Assembly (NCBI GenBank): GCA_012513245.1
Contig: JAAZCN010000354.1
Span: 1-12,802, forward strand
Origin: Synergistaceae bacterium
GTDB lineage: Bacteria; Synergistota; Synergistia; Synergistales; Synergistaceae
Direction of reading: 5' to 3'
DNA length: 12,802 nt
The position numbers and the translations under genes are program-made. Of the stretch, positions 7,299-12,802 are shown in pieces (position 1 is the first letter of the stretch; each line of letters begins with the position of its first letter). The notes under the pieces are model-generated. The model searched no databases. It had not been told where the DNA came from and worked only from the letters and a program-made list of their open reading frames with translations.

Positions 7299-8678
7299 GT
7301 GTCAAATGCTGAATATATCGGAGTAAGAGATATTGAAGGCCCCTTTATTCTCGTTGAGAACGTAAGCGGCGTAGGTTACGGCGAGCTTGTCGACATTCGT
7401 GACAGTAAAGGACGTCTTCGTCATGGACAGGTAAAATCCCTGAGCGAAAAAGCTACACTGGTACAGGTATTCACCGGAACTGAAGACCTTATACCCAATA
7501 CGACCAAACTGCGTTTCCTTGGAAAACCATTTGACATCAGACTTTCAAAAAGCATGCTTGGACGTACCTTTAATGGCCTTGGAGAACCGAAAGACGGCTG
7601 CGGGGAGACATACGGCGGGAAAAAGGTCAACATCAACGGACTCCCCCTTAACCCCATGGCGCGCCAGTATCCCAAGGACTTTATCAACACTGGGATATCT
7701 GCGATCGATACCCTGACAACGCTTATAAGAGGACAAAAACTCCCGATCTTCTCAGGAAACGGCCTGCCGCATAATCAGCTGGCAGTACAGATAGCAACCC
7801 AGGCAAAGATCATGGGATCGGACGACTTCGCTGTTGTCTTTGCAGGAATAGGGATCAAACATGATGATGCGGCTTATTTTATACAGGAGCTCTCTAACAG
7901 AGGTCACAGCAATAACATAGTAACATTCCTGAACCTTGCCGATGATCCGGTCATCGAGCGTATCGCGACTCCGAGGATGGCACTCTCGACAGCTGAATAT
8001 CTCGCCTATGAACTGGGATTGCACGTACTTGTCATCATCACTGACATGACAAGCTACTGCGAAGCACTGAGAGAGATAGGTGTTGCAGCCGGTGAGGTCC
8101 CCAGCCGTAAAGGATACCCGGCCTACCTCTACAGCGACCTCGCATCCCTTTATGAAAGGGCGGGGGTAGTAAGAGGCGTAAGCGGAAGCGTTACACAGAT
8201 CCCGATACTTACAATGCCCAACGACGATATCACCCACCCTATACCTGACCTTACAGGATTTATTACTGAAGGCCAGATAGTTCTGTCAAGAGAGCTTGAC
8301 TCAAGAAACATATATCCTCCTATCGATATTCTGACAAGCCTTTCAAGGCTGATGAAGGACGGCATAGGTAAAGGATATACAAGAGAAGACCATCCCCGCG
8401 TTTCAAGCCAGCTCTTCGCATCTTACAGCAGGGTCCAGGACGTGCGCTCCCTTGCGGGAGTCGTCGGCGAGGACGAGCTTTCCAAAAATGACAAGATGTT
8501 GCTGGAATTCGGAAAACTGTTCGAGGAAAAATTCCTTAAGCAGGGAAAAGAAGAGGAACGTGAAATAGGGTACTCCCTAGACATGGCATGGGAAATCCTA
8601 AGCAGCCTGCCGCGAAGCGAGTTTACAAGAATTTCGCTTAGAGATATCCAGGAACACATCAAAAAATACAACAATTGA
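7299..8678 (+). CDS. atpB: V-type ATP synthase subunit B (non-catalytic)
   Basis: Non-catalytic partner of subunit A in the A3B3 head. It binds nucleotide weakly or not at all and supplies the arginine finger to the A active site. It is 459 residues, the family length. Where A has a P-loop, B has [11 protein letters not shown] (152-162) without the Walker lysine, the hallmark of V-type B. The segment [12 protein letters not shown] holds Arg350, the same number and context as the arginine finger of Enterococcus hirae NtpB. ERAGVVRG and [21 protein letters not shown] are also typical. Initiation is at GTG. It is the last gene of the operon. No D gene follows it, since D lies at the start. A hairpin terminator begins 20 bp after the stop. 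Confidence 0.98.
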   Translation: MSNAEYIGVRDIEGPFILVENVSGVGYGELVDIRDSKGRLRHGQVKSLSEKATLVQVFTGTEDLIPNTTKLRFLGKPFDIRLSKSMLGRTFNGLGEPKDGCGETYGGKKVNINGLPLNPMARQYPKDFINTGISAIDTLTTLIRGQKLPIFSGNGLPHNQLAVQIATQAKIMGSDDFAVVFAGIGIKHDDAAYFIQELSNRGHSNNIVTFLNLADDPVIERIATPRMALSTAEYLAYELGLHVLVIITDMTSYCEALREIGVAAGEVPSRKGYPAYLYSDLASLYERAGVVRGVSGSVTQIPILTMPNDDITHPIPDLTGFITEGQIVLSRELDSRNIYPPIDILTSLSRLMKDGIGKGYTREDHPRVSSQLFASYSRVQDVRSLAGVVGEDELSKNDKMLLEFGKLFEEKFLKQGKEEEREIGYSLDMAWEILSSLPRSEFTRISLRDIQEHIKKYNN

Positions 8679-8697
8679 CCTTTACTTTAAAAACCAT

Positions 8698-8741
8698 AAA
8701 AAAGGGGCGCCGGGAGATAAAATCACCGGACCCCTTTTTTT
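8698..8741. terminator. Bidirectional Rho-independent terminator
   Basis: AAAAAAGGGG (8698-8707) pairs with CCCCTTTTTT (8731-8740), and an inner CCGG/CCGG pair (8710-8713 with 8726-8729) encloses the loop. The T-run follows on the plus strand. The A-run at the left becomes a T-run on the minus strand, so the same hairpin can end both the ATPase operon and the convergent MOSC gene. Confidence 0.9.
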
Positions 8742-8778
8742 ATCCGGCTATGTATGCCGTAAACAGAAAAGTTTGGGC

Positions 8779-9222
8779 CTAATTCTCTATCTGAGCATTA
8801 TCGCCTTTTTTCACCGTTCCTCCGGAAACAACTAAACAAAAAAGACCTTCTGAAGGAAGCAGACTGACTCCAAATGTCCTGCTTACGATACTTGGATGGT
8901 CCTCCTTGCCTATCTGAGTGACCTCGAGAACTACATTCTCACCAAGCCTTATCCTGCTTCCAGTTGCAAGAGAAGAAAGATCCAGCCCCGTGATCAGGAC
9001 ATTTTCTGCAAAATCGCCGGGACCCATGTTAAGGTTCTTATCACTGTTGACTTTCTGAACGCTTTCAAAACTGAGACATGTGACCTGTCGCCCCCAGTCT
9101 CCCGCATGACCGTCATTTTCGATTCCCTTACCCGCAATAAAGAGCGCATCAGGCACTTCTTTCTTAAGCTGACCTCTCTGAGGACTTAAAGAAATTGAGT
9201 AGACACTTCCAATTTTATCCAT
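8779..9222 (-). CDS. MOSC-domain protein lacking the usual cysteine
   Basis: Small single-domain MOSC protein, a family related to the C-terminus of molybdenum cofactor sulfurase and to YiiM/YuaD-type proteins. Many members lie in molybdenum cofactor clusters. Evidence: GKGIENDGHAGDWGRQVTCLS near the start, then GDFAENVLITGLDL, IRLGENVVLEVTQIGKE and the closing GLFCLVVSGGTVKKGD, the usual order of MOSC blocks. In relatives the IGKE motif is followed by Cys-His and a second Cys. Here it is Asp108-His109 and then PSIVS, so the proposed sulfur-carrying cysteine is absent. Cys49 and Cys129 remain but lie elsewhere. The start at 9222 (147 residues) is chosen because AAAGGAAG precedes it; an in-frame ATG at 9240 has a poorer site. 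No molybdenum gene is in view, so its role is unknown. Confidence 0.82.
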   Translation of the reverse strand: MDKIGSVYSISLSPQRGQLKKEVPDALFIAGKGIENDGHAGDWGRQVTCLSFESVQKVNSDKNLNMGPGDFAENVLITGLDLSSLATGSRIRLGENVVLEVTQIGKEDHPSIVSRTFGVSLLPSEGLFCLVVSGGTVKKGDNAQIEN

Positions 9223-9228
9223 CTGAAT

Positions 9229-9236
9229 CTTCCTTT
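9229..9236 (-). promoter_or_regulatory. Ribosome binding site deciding the MOSC start
   Basis: On the minus strand AAAGGAAG lies with its GGA 8 nt before the ATG at 9222. It falls inside the reading frame that would begin at 9240, favouring the shorter protein. Confidence 0.65.
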
Positions 9237-9243
9237 CCATCCA

Positions 9244-9262
9244 CTCTTAACAGCATTAAGAG
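9244..9262. repeat. Inverted repeat in the MOSC leader
   Basis: CTCTTAA (9244-9250) and TTAAGAG (9256-9262) are perfect inverted 7-bp arms around a 5-nt loop, just upstream of the MOSC start. No T-run follows on either strand, so it does not look like a terminator. It could be a small RNA hairpin or an operator. The bases fit, but the function is unknown. Confidence 0.5.
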
Positions 9263-9335
9263 CATTTAACTCATCTTTCACACCTATCCTTACTAGTAGA
9301 TTGATAAGACTTTGCTGAGTAATGGTAAGAGCAGG

Positions 9336-9379
9336 GGAGTCGGTTGGGAGTCAGTTGCAAATCGATTGCAAATCAATTA
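9336..9379. repeat. Four degenerate 11-bp tandem repeats
   Basis: Four consecutive 11-mers in register: GGAGTCGGTTG, GGAGTCAGTTG, CAAATCGATTG, CAAATCAATTA. All fit the pattern SRARTCRRTTR. The array lies in the gap between mscL and the MOSC gene, beyond the mscL terminator-like hairpin. The 11-bp period is close to one helical turn. Flanking 11-mers do not continue the pattern. Confidence 0.75.
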
Positions 9380-9388
9380 TTAAACCTC

Positions 9389-9427
9389 AAAAAACAACCC
9401 TCGAGACAGTTTATACGCTGCTGTCTC
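9389..9427 (-). terminator. Probable terminator of mscL
   Basis: On the minus strand GAGACAG (9421-9427) pairs perfectly with CTGTCTC (9403-9409) across an 11-nt loop, followed after 8 nt by a T6 run (A-run 9389-9394 on the plus strand). It lies 25 bp after the mscL stop. The distance from stem to T-run is longer than ideal, so efficiency is uncertain. Confidence 0.5.
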
Positions 9428-9451
9428 TTCCCACCAGTTTTTATAGACTGT

Positions 9452-9883
9452 CTATAGTTGAGAGGTACAGTGAGGGCACCTCGTCGCGTTGTCATCGATA
9501 TCAGAGAAACAGAAGGGGCATTTACGCTTGGGCGCCGGCGTGGGAGCAGGCTTTGACATTTTGTTCGCAAAGCGTATAACACAGAAGATAGCCGCTGCCT
9601 GGATCAGAAAATTAATGATCGAGTTGATGAAAAGACCGTAGCCTATCACAGGAAGGCCTGCTTCTGTAGCTTCAACAAGCGTTGCCGCAGGAGTCCCTGA
9701 AAGGTTTATGAACAGATTGGAAAAATCAACTCCGCCAAGCAGAAGACCTACCGGGGGCATAAGGATATCTGTAACCAGTGAAGCTACAACCTTGCCAAAC
9801 GCCGCACCTATTATCACTCCTACCGCCAAGTCCAAAACATTACCACGCATTGCAAATTGTTTAAAATCCTGCATTACTGACAT
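9452..9883 (-). CDS. mscL: Large-conductance mechanosensitive channel MscL with zinc-ribbon tail
   Basis: Pentameric inner-membrane channel that opens under membrane tension and releases solutes during hypo-osmotic shock. The 143 residues include the N-terminal amphipathic helix ([20 protein letters not shown]), TM1 at about 16-41 with the conserved Gly/Ala-rich pore helix, a periplasmic loop, and TM2 at about 78-104 ([18 protein letters not shown]). After a Pro/Ala linker ([10 protein letters not shown]), in place of the usual charged C-terminal helical bundle, the tail carries CPFC (122-125) and CPHC (136-139). This is a four-cysteine zinc-ribbon. I recall similar tails in other bacterial MscL proteins, so it is a known variant rather than a fusion artefact. 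The start is set by GGAGGTG just upstream. It has its own promoter and is probably monocistronic. Confidence 0.96.
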   Translation of the reverse strand: MSVMQDFKQFAMRGNVLDLAVGVIIGAAFGKVVASLVTDILMPPVGLLLGGVDFSNLFINLSGTPAATLVEATEAGLPVIGYGLFINSIINFLIQAAAIFCVIRFANKMSKPAPTPAPKRKCPFCFSDIDDNATRCPHCTSQL

Positions 9884-9913
9884 GTGAACACCTCCATGCT
9901 ATTTTCAGCTTAG

Positions 9914-9943
9914 ATTATACGACAAACATGTAAACATTTTCAT
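9914..9943 (-). promoter_or_regulatory. Probable mscL promoter
   Basis: Reading the minus strand, a perfect TATAAT (9914-9919) is preceded after 18 bp by ATGAAA (9938-9943, four of six matches to TTGACA), in a very AT-rich tract. The predicted transcript start leaves a leader of about 25 nt before the mscL ATG. The -10 box is convincing and the -35 weak. Confidence 0.6.
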
Positions 9944-10000
9944 ATTAAAATAAAAAAAAGAAATTAAAAAGTTGCCATGCAAAATATTCAAGAGACCTGA

Positions 10001-10789
10001 TCAGGAGGTCAGCTTTGCAAAGCTTGGTACTGAACTTATCAGCCTGATGGTATATGGATCACGGGGAGTCTTAAGTATTTCGTCAGCAAAACCTTCCTCA
10101 CAGAGTTCTCCCTCTTTCATTACCATTATCCTCTCTGCTGCTGCTCCGGCAAGTAAAAGGTCATGTGTAACAAAGATCATTGCCGTCCCGGATGCCACAT
10201 GTTTTGTCAATACTTCGATAACCTCTCCCCGTGTTGAAGCGTCCTGCATAGAAGTCGGTTCGTCGCAGAACAATATCTCGGGAGAAAGCATCAGTGCTCT
10301 GGCGATCTGTACTCGCTGCCTCTGTCCGCCTGAAAGACCTACTGCACGGGACCTCAGTATCCTCTCACCCCTAAGACCAAGCTCTGCAAGCAATGCCACA
10401 GCTCTTTCCTTTATTTTGTCTTTACCTATCTCCATTCCGGCAATAACAGCGGGCTCGCAGACAGCTTCCAGTGCTGTCAGCCCGGGCGGAATGGCACCAT
10501 AAGGATCCTGCTGTATATACCCACATTTTTGCCTCACCCCGGCCAGTTCATTAGCTGAGAGAGAGAGGAGCTCTTTGTCAAAGAGAGCAACTTTGCCGCT
10601 GTCCGGTTTGACAAGCCCAACAAGAGAGCGAAGTAGGGTGGTTTTGCCACTGCCTGATTCACCAACAACCGCCAGGGTCTCTCCGGGAGAAAGAGAGAGA
10701 GAGATGTTTTTTATCGCATCGTGCCGCTCTCCTCTTTTTGATTTGAAGCTGACTGTCAGATTCAATACTTCGATAATACTGCTACACAT
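10001..10789 (-). CDS. Peptide/nickel-type ABC importer ATP-binding protein (F/E-like)
   Basis: Second ATPase of an Opp/Dpp/Nik-family importer; it powers uptake together with its partner ATPase and two permeases. The protein has 262 residues from the chosen start: Walker A GESGSGKTT (43-51, Lys49), Q-loop Gln94 in IQQDPYG, signature LSGGQRQR (152-159), Walker B ILFCDEPTS with Asp176-Glu177, and switch His209 in VTHDL. The D-loop reads SMQD rather than the usual SALD. The tail TPRDPYTIRLISSVP is the start of the C-terminal extension of this family, but it then stops, giving a short form nearer NikE than OppF in length. Start at 10789: AAAGGG lies 9 nt upstream, and the ATG overlaps the previous stop by 8 nt. 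Longer forms from 10843 or 10798 have poorer sites. Substrate unknown. Confidence 0.9.
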   Translation of the reverse strand: MCSSIIEVLNLTVSFKSKRGERHDAIKNISLSLSPGETLAVVGESGSGKTTLLRSLVGLVKPDSGKVALFDKELLSLSANELAGVRQKCGYIQQDPYGAIPPGLTALEAVCEPAVIAGMEIGKDKIKERAVALLAELGLRGERILRSRAVGLSGGQRQRVQIARALMLSPEILFCDEPTSMQDASTRGEVIEVLTKHVASGTAMIFVTHDLLLAGAAAERIMVMKEGELCEEGFADEILKTPRDPYTIRLISSVPSFAKLTS

Positions 10790-11567
10790 TTTCTTCATCC
10801 CTTTGCCGGAACATTGCCTTGACCAGCTCTTTTGTGTGGGCATGTACGGGAGCGTTAACTATTTCACAAGGGCTCCCCGTCTCAGCTATCGATCCATCTT
10901 TCATGACTATAAGCCTGTCACAGACTATCGCAGCCAGAGGCAGGTCATGGGTAACAATAATGATGGAAAGATCTTTGCTCTTTCTCAGCCTTGAAAGCAG
11001 TTCAAGTATTTCGGCCTGGACTATCACATCCAGCGCAGTAGTAGGCTCATCCGCAAGAAGAAGTGCGGGAGAACACGCCAAAGCAAGAGCTATTGCTGCG
11101 CGCTGTTTCTGACCTCCCGACAGTTCGTGCGGATATCTTTCTTTGATCCCTGCATCCAGCCCTACCTCACCAAGCAGGCGGACAACCTCTTCTTCTGCCT
11201 CTACACCAATTTTGTTCGAATGAACGTTCAGTACTTCTTCTATATGACTTTTGATCTTCATTACAGGTGTAAAAGAATTCTGAGCACCCTGAGGCACAAG
11301 GGCTATTTCTTTCCAGCGCAAATTTCGTAGCTCTCTATCCGACATCCTCAGGATGTCAGAGCCTTTGTAGATAAGTTCACCTGTAATTTCTGTCCGCGGC
11401 GGCAAAAGCCCCAGAGCAGCCATCATAATGGTGCTCTTTCCACTTCCTGATTCCCCCACCAAGCCGGTAAAGGTGCCCTTTTCAATATGCAGAGAGACTC
11501 CCCTTACGGCATCAGTCGTCCTGCCCATTGAGTTGTATCTTACTGAAAGGTTTCTGATATCAAGCAT
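10782..11567 (-). CDS. Peptide/nickel-type ABC importer ATP-binding protein (D-like)
   Basis: First ATPase of the same importer. It has 261 residues from the ATG at 11567: Walker A GESGSGKST (38-46, Lys44), Q-loop Gln93 in LVPQGAQNSFTPV, signature LSGGQKQR (149-156), Walker B LLLADEPTTALD (Asp173-Glu174), and switch His207 in VTHDL. The 'PQGAQNSFTPV' Q-loop style is that of DppD-like subunits in many anaerobes and thermophiles. The C-terminal extension of OppD/DppD, with its cysteines, is missing, so the length matches NikD more closely. The ATG at 11567 overlaps the permease stop by 8 nt (ATGCTTGA). An in-frame ATG at 11645 would add 26 residues lying within the permease gene and unlike the family. 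The Shine-Dalgarno sequence is weak, so reinitiation after the permease is likely. Confidence 0.9.
   Translation of the reverse strand: MLDIRNLSVRYNSMGRTTDAVRGVSLHIEKGTFTGLVGESGSGKSTIMMAALGLLPPRTEITGELIYKGSDILRMSDRELRNLRWKEIALVPQGAQNSFTPVMKIKSHIEEVLNVHSNKIGVEAEEEVVRLLGEVGLDAGIKERYPHELSGGQKQRAAIALALACSPALLLADEPTTALDVIVQAEILELLSRLRKSKDLSIIIVTHDLPLAAIVCDRLIVMKDGSIAETGSPCEIVNAPVHAHTKELVKAMFRQRDEENV
10799..10804 (-). promoter_or_regulatory. Ribosome binding site for the second ATPase
   Basis: AAAGGG on the minus strand is immediately before the ATG at 10798 but 9 nt before the ATG at 10789. The spacing favours 10789. Confidence 0.55.
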
Positions 11568-12741
11568 TTTTTTCGTTTCCAAGCCTTGGGTCAATTTTTT
11601 CTTCCAAATAGCGCCCAATATCCAAAAAGATAAGACATAGAGCAACTATTCCCAACCCCGGCGGGAGAAGGAGCCACCATGCGCCCTCTGTAAAAGCTCC
11701 AAAGGAATGGGCCTCATGCAGCATTCGTCCCCACGATATGAGTCTTGGATCAGAGAGTCCCAGAAAAGCCAGTCCTGCCTCGGCCAGTATTGCACCGGGG
11801 ACTCCCAGAGCCACATTGGCAAGTAGTATCGGTGCCGCCTCCGGTACAAGGTGGCGCCAAAGGATGTATCCCCGTTTTGCCCCAAGGGCCCTAAGTCCCT
11901 CCACCCATGGACTTTCTCTAACTGTGAGCACAAGGGCCCTTACTGAGCGCGCCGTTCCCATCCATGAGAATATCGATAGAATAAGGACTAGCTGCCATAA
12001 TCCTTTGCCCCATATCCCCGCAAGGACCATCATTATAGGAAGAGTCGGTATCGAGAGCAGTACATCTACGATCCTCATTACAAGGGAGTCGAACCACCCT
12101 CCAATATATCCGGTTGCAAGACCCAGTCCAAGTCCAAGAAGACTTGCGATGAGCGTTGCGCTTATGCCCACTATAAGGGAGGTTCGGATGCCAAATATGA
12201 GGAGGATCAGAATATCCCGCCCTCTTTGGTCTGTACCAAGGAATCCTTCCCTGCCCCCGCGAAGGGAGAGGGAAAGTTCTGTTTCTTCAGCGCCTTCTGT
12301 GCGGATAGTGTATTTTCCTTTTGAAGGGAAAAGACGATCAACGCTCTTCCCTATCAGGGGAAGTTCTAGTTTTTGCTTGAAGATCATATCTCTGCCGTCC
12401 ATATTTATCCAGTAGACATCACTTCCACTGAGAGTGTCAAGGATATGTTCACCCTGTGGTGTGGACCATATCAACCGAACCTCTTTATCCGGATCAGCGC
12501 TTATTTTTCCGTCCAGGGCAAAAATTTCAGGAGGCAGTTTGTCCCAGACAATGTCAACGGGCTCATTCCCCATCGTATATTCTGAAGAGGTGGGAAGTTC
12601 CGTGTTCCACCATACAGGTCTGGCAAAGGGTGCCCCTGTTACATCGGATGGATGTCTCGTAATAAGAACAGGTGCCAGGAATCCTGTCAGGAATATACAT
12701 ATCAGCAGGATGATGCTTTTCCGTTTCAGGATGTCTCTCAT
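11560..12741 (-). CDS. Peptide/nickel-type ABC importer permease (C-like) with large extracytoplasmic insertion
   Basis: Second membrane subunit of an Opp/Dpp/Nik importer. TM1 lies at about residues 9-27. A hydrophilic extracytoplasmic stretch follows at about 28-165, then the family motif LGTDQRGRD (168-176) and about five further membrane segments. The cytoplasmic EAA loop at 281-301 (EGLRALGAKRGYILWRHLVPE) docks on the ATPases. The C-terminus EEKIDPRLGN is typical of DppC. The protein is 393 residues against roughly 280-300 for OppC, DppC or NikC; the excess of about 90-100 residues is nearly all between TM1 and the LGTD motif. The insertion contains aromatic and acidic residues and no cysteine. 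The start is supported by AGGAGG 9 nt upstream and a 4-nt ATGA overlap with the preceding permease gene. Confidence 0.92.
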   Translation of the reverse strand: MRDILKRKSIILLICIFLTGFLAPVLITRHPSDVTGAPFARPVWWNTELPTSSEYTMGNEPVDIVWDKLPPEIFALDGKISADPDKEVRLIWSTPQGEHILDTLSGSDVYWINMDGRDMIFKQKLELPLIGKSVDRLFPSKGKYTIRTEGAEETELSLSLRGGREGFLGTDQRGRDILILLIFGIRTSLIVGISATLIASLLGLGLGLATGYIGGWFDSLVMRIVDVLLSIPTLPIMMVLAGIWGKGLWQLVLILSIFSWMGTARSVRALVLTVRESPWVEGLRALGAKRGYILWRHLVPEAAPILLANVALGVPGAILAEAGLAFLGLSDPRLISWGRMLHEAHSFGAFTEGAWWLLLPPGLGIVALCLIFLDIGRYLEEKIDPRLGNEKNA

Positions 12742-12802
12742 TGGTCTCTGCCTCCTACGCGAACTCTTGGATCGACCAGCCCATAGACGACATCTGCAAG
12801 CA
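12738..12802 (-). CDS. Peptide/nickel-type ABC importer permease (B-like), 3' end only
   Basis: Last 20 codons of a gene that enters from the right edge on the minus strand. It reads LADVVYGLVDPRVRVGGRDQ and then a stop. 'D(L/V)VY..(L/V)DPR(I/V)R' is the standard C-terminus of OppB/DppB/NikB permeases. Its TGA overlaps the ATG of the next permease (ATGA), confirming that it heads the same operon. The rest of the gene, and any substrate-binding protein, lies beyond the window. Confidence 0.85.
   Translation of the reverse strand, partial: LADVVYGLVDPRVRVGGRDQ

Noticed and set aside
7752..8237. Minus-strand open frame of 161 codons inside atpB, and similar ones inside atpA and atpI
   Set aside because: They lie wholly opposite highly conserved ATPase genes and lack family features. 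They are shadows of coding bias.
8779..9240. MOSC protein starting at 9240
   Set aside because: The upstream site is weak, while the ATG at 9222 has AAAGGAAG at good spacing and gives the usual family N-terminus. The longer form cannot be excluded.
9223..9451. Possible small gene or RNA in the MOSC-mscL gap
   Set aside because: Open frames there are short, lack ribosome binding sites and cross the repeats and the terminator. No tRNA-like or known riboswitch-like pattern was seen.
9972..9982. Small TTGC-ATG-GCAA hairpin followed by T5 after the last transporter gene (minus strand)
   Set aside because: A 4-bp stem is too weak to call a terminator, although the T-rich run beyond it (9952-9970) makes some termination possible.
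9996..10005. CCTGATCAGG palindrome over the stop of the last ATPase gene
   Set aside because: A 10-bp palindrome at a coding end is easily due to chance and has no T-run nearby; no regulatory role is supported.
11738..12415. Long plus-strand open frame of 225 codons opposite the permease
   Set aside because: Its protein is rich in Ser, Pro and Arg with no recognisable domain. It mirrors the codons of a clear permease gene, and no ribosome binding site or operon context supports it.
1..12802. CRISPR, prophage, transposon or defence system
   Set aside because: No regularly spaced repeats, integrase, transposase or nuclease-like genes were found. The only tandem repeat is the 44-bp array without spacers.

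Overview
The window reads as bacterial chromosome with dense, operon-style packing. A complete V/A-type (archaeal/vacuolar-like) rotary ATPase operon lies beside MscL, MOSC and peptide-type ABC transport genes, with Shine-Dalgarno-led ATG/GTG/TTG starts. This fits an anaerobic bacterium of a lineage that uses a V-type ATPase instead of, or beside, an F-type one. My best guess is Synergistota or a related Firmicutes-like anaerobe. That is inference from gene content and protein style, not from a marker gene.

Positions 2-8678, plus strand: one V-type ATPase operon in the order D (5' end cut by the window), G/H, C, I, K, F, E, A, B. All nine expected subunit types occur once. A and B form the catalytic head, D and F the central shaft, C the collar, E and G the peripheral stalks, I the ion half-channels and K the rotor ring. 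Genes abut or overlap by a few bases except for one AT-rich 80-bp gap before K, which carries a promoter-like sequence. A strong hairpin at 8698-8741 closes the operon and can also stop transcription from the opposite side.

Positions 8779-9943, minus strand: a small MOSC-domain protein that has lost the usual cysteine, and the mechanosensitive channel MscL with a C-terminal zinc-ribbon tail. Between them is a short intergenic region holding a terminator-like hairpin, four degenerate 11-bp tandem repeats and inverted repeats. MscL has its own promoter.

Positions 10001-12802, minus strand: the end of a peptide/nickel-family (Opp/Dpp/Nik) ABC importer operon. It comprises a permease B fragment at the window edge, permease C with an unusually large extracytoplasmic insertion, and two short ATPase subunits. 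All are translationally coupled by 4- or 8-nt overlaps. No substrate-binding protein is visible here.

I see no rRNA, tRNA, CRISPR array, transposase or phage gene. Nothing in the window looks like a wholly new system. The points of interest are variants of known families and the intergenic structure.
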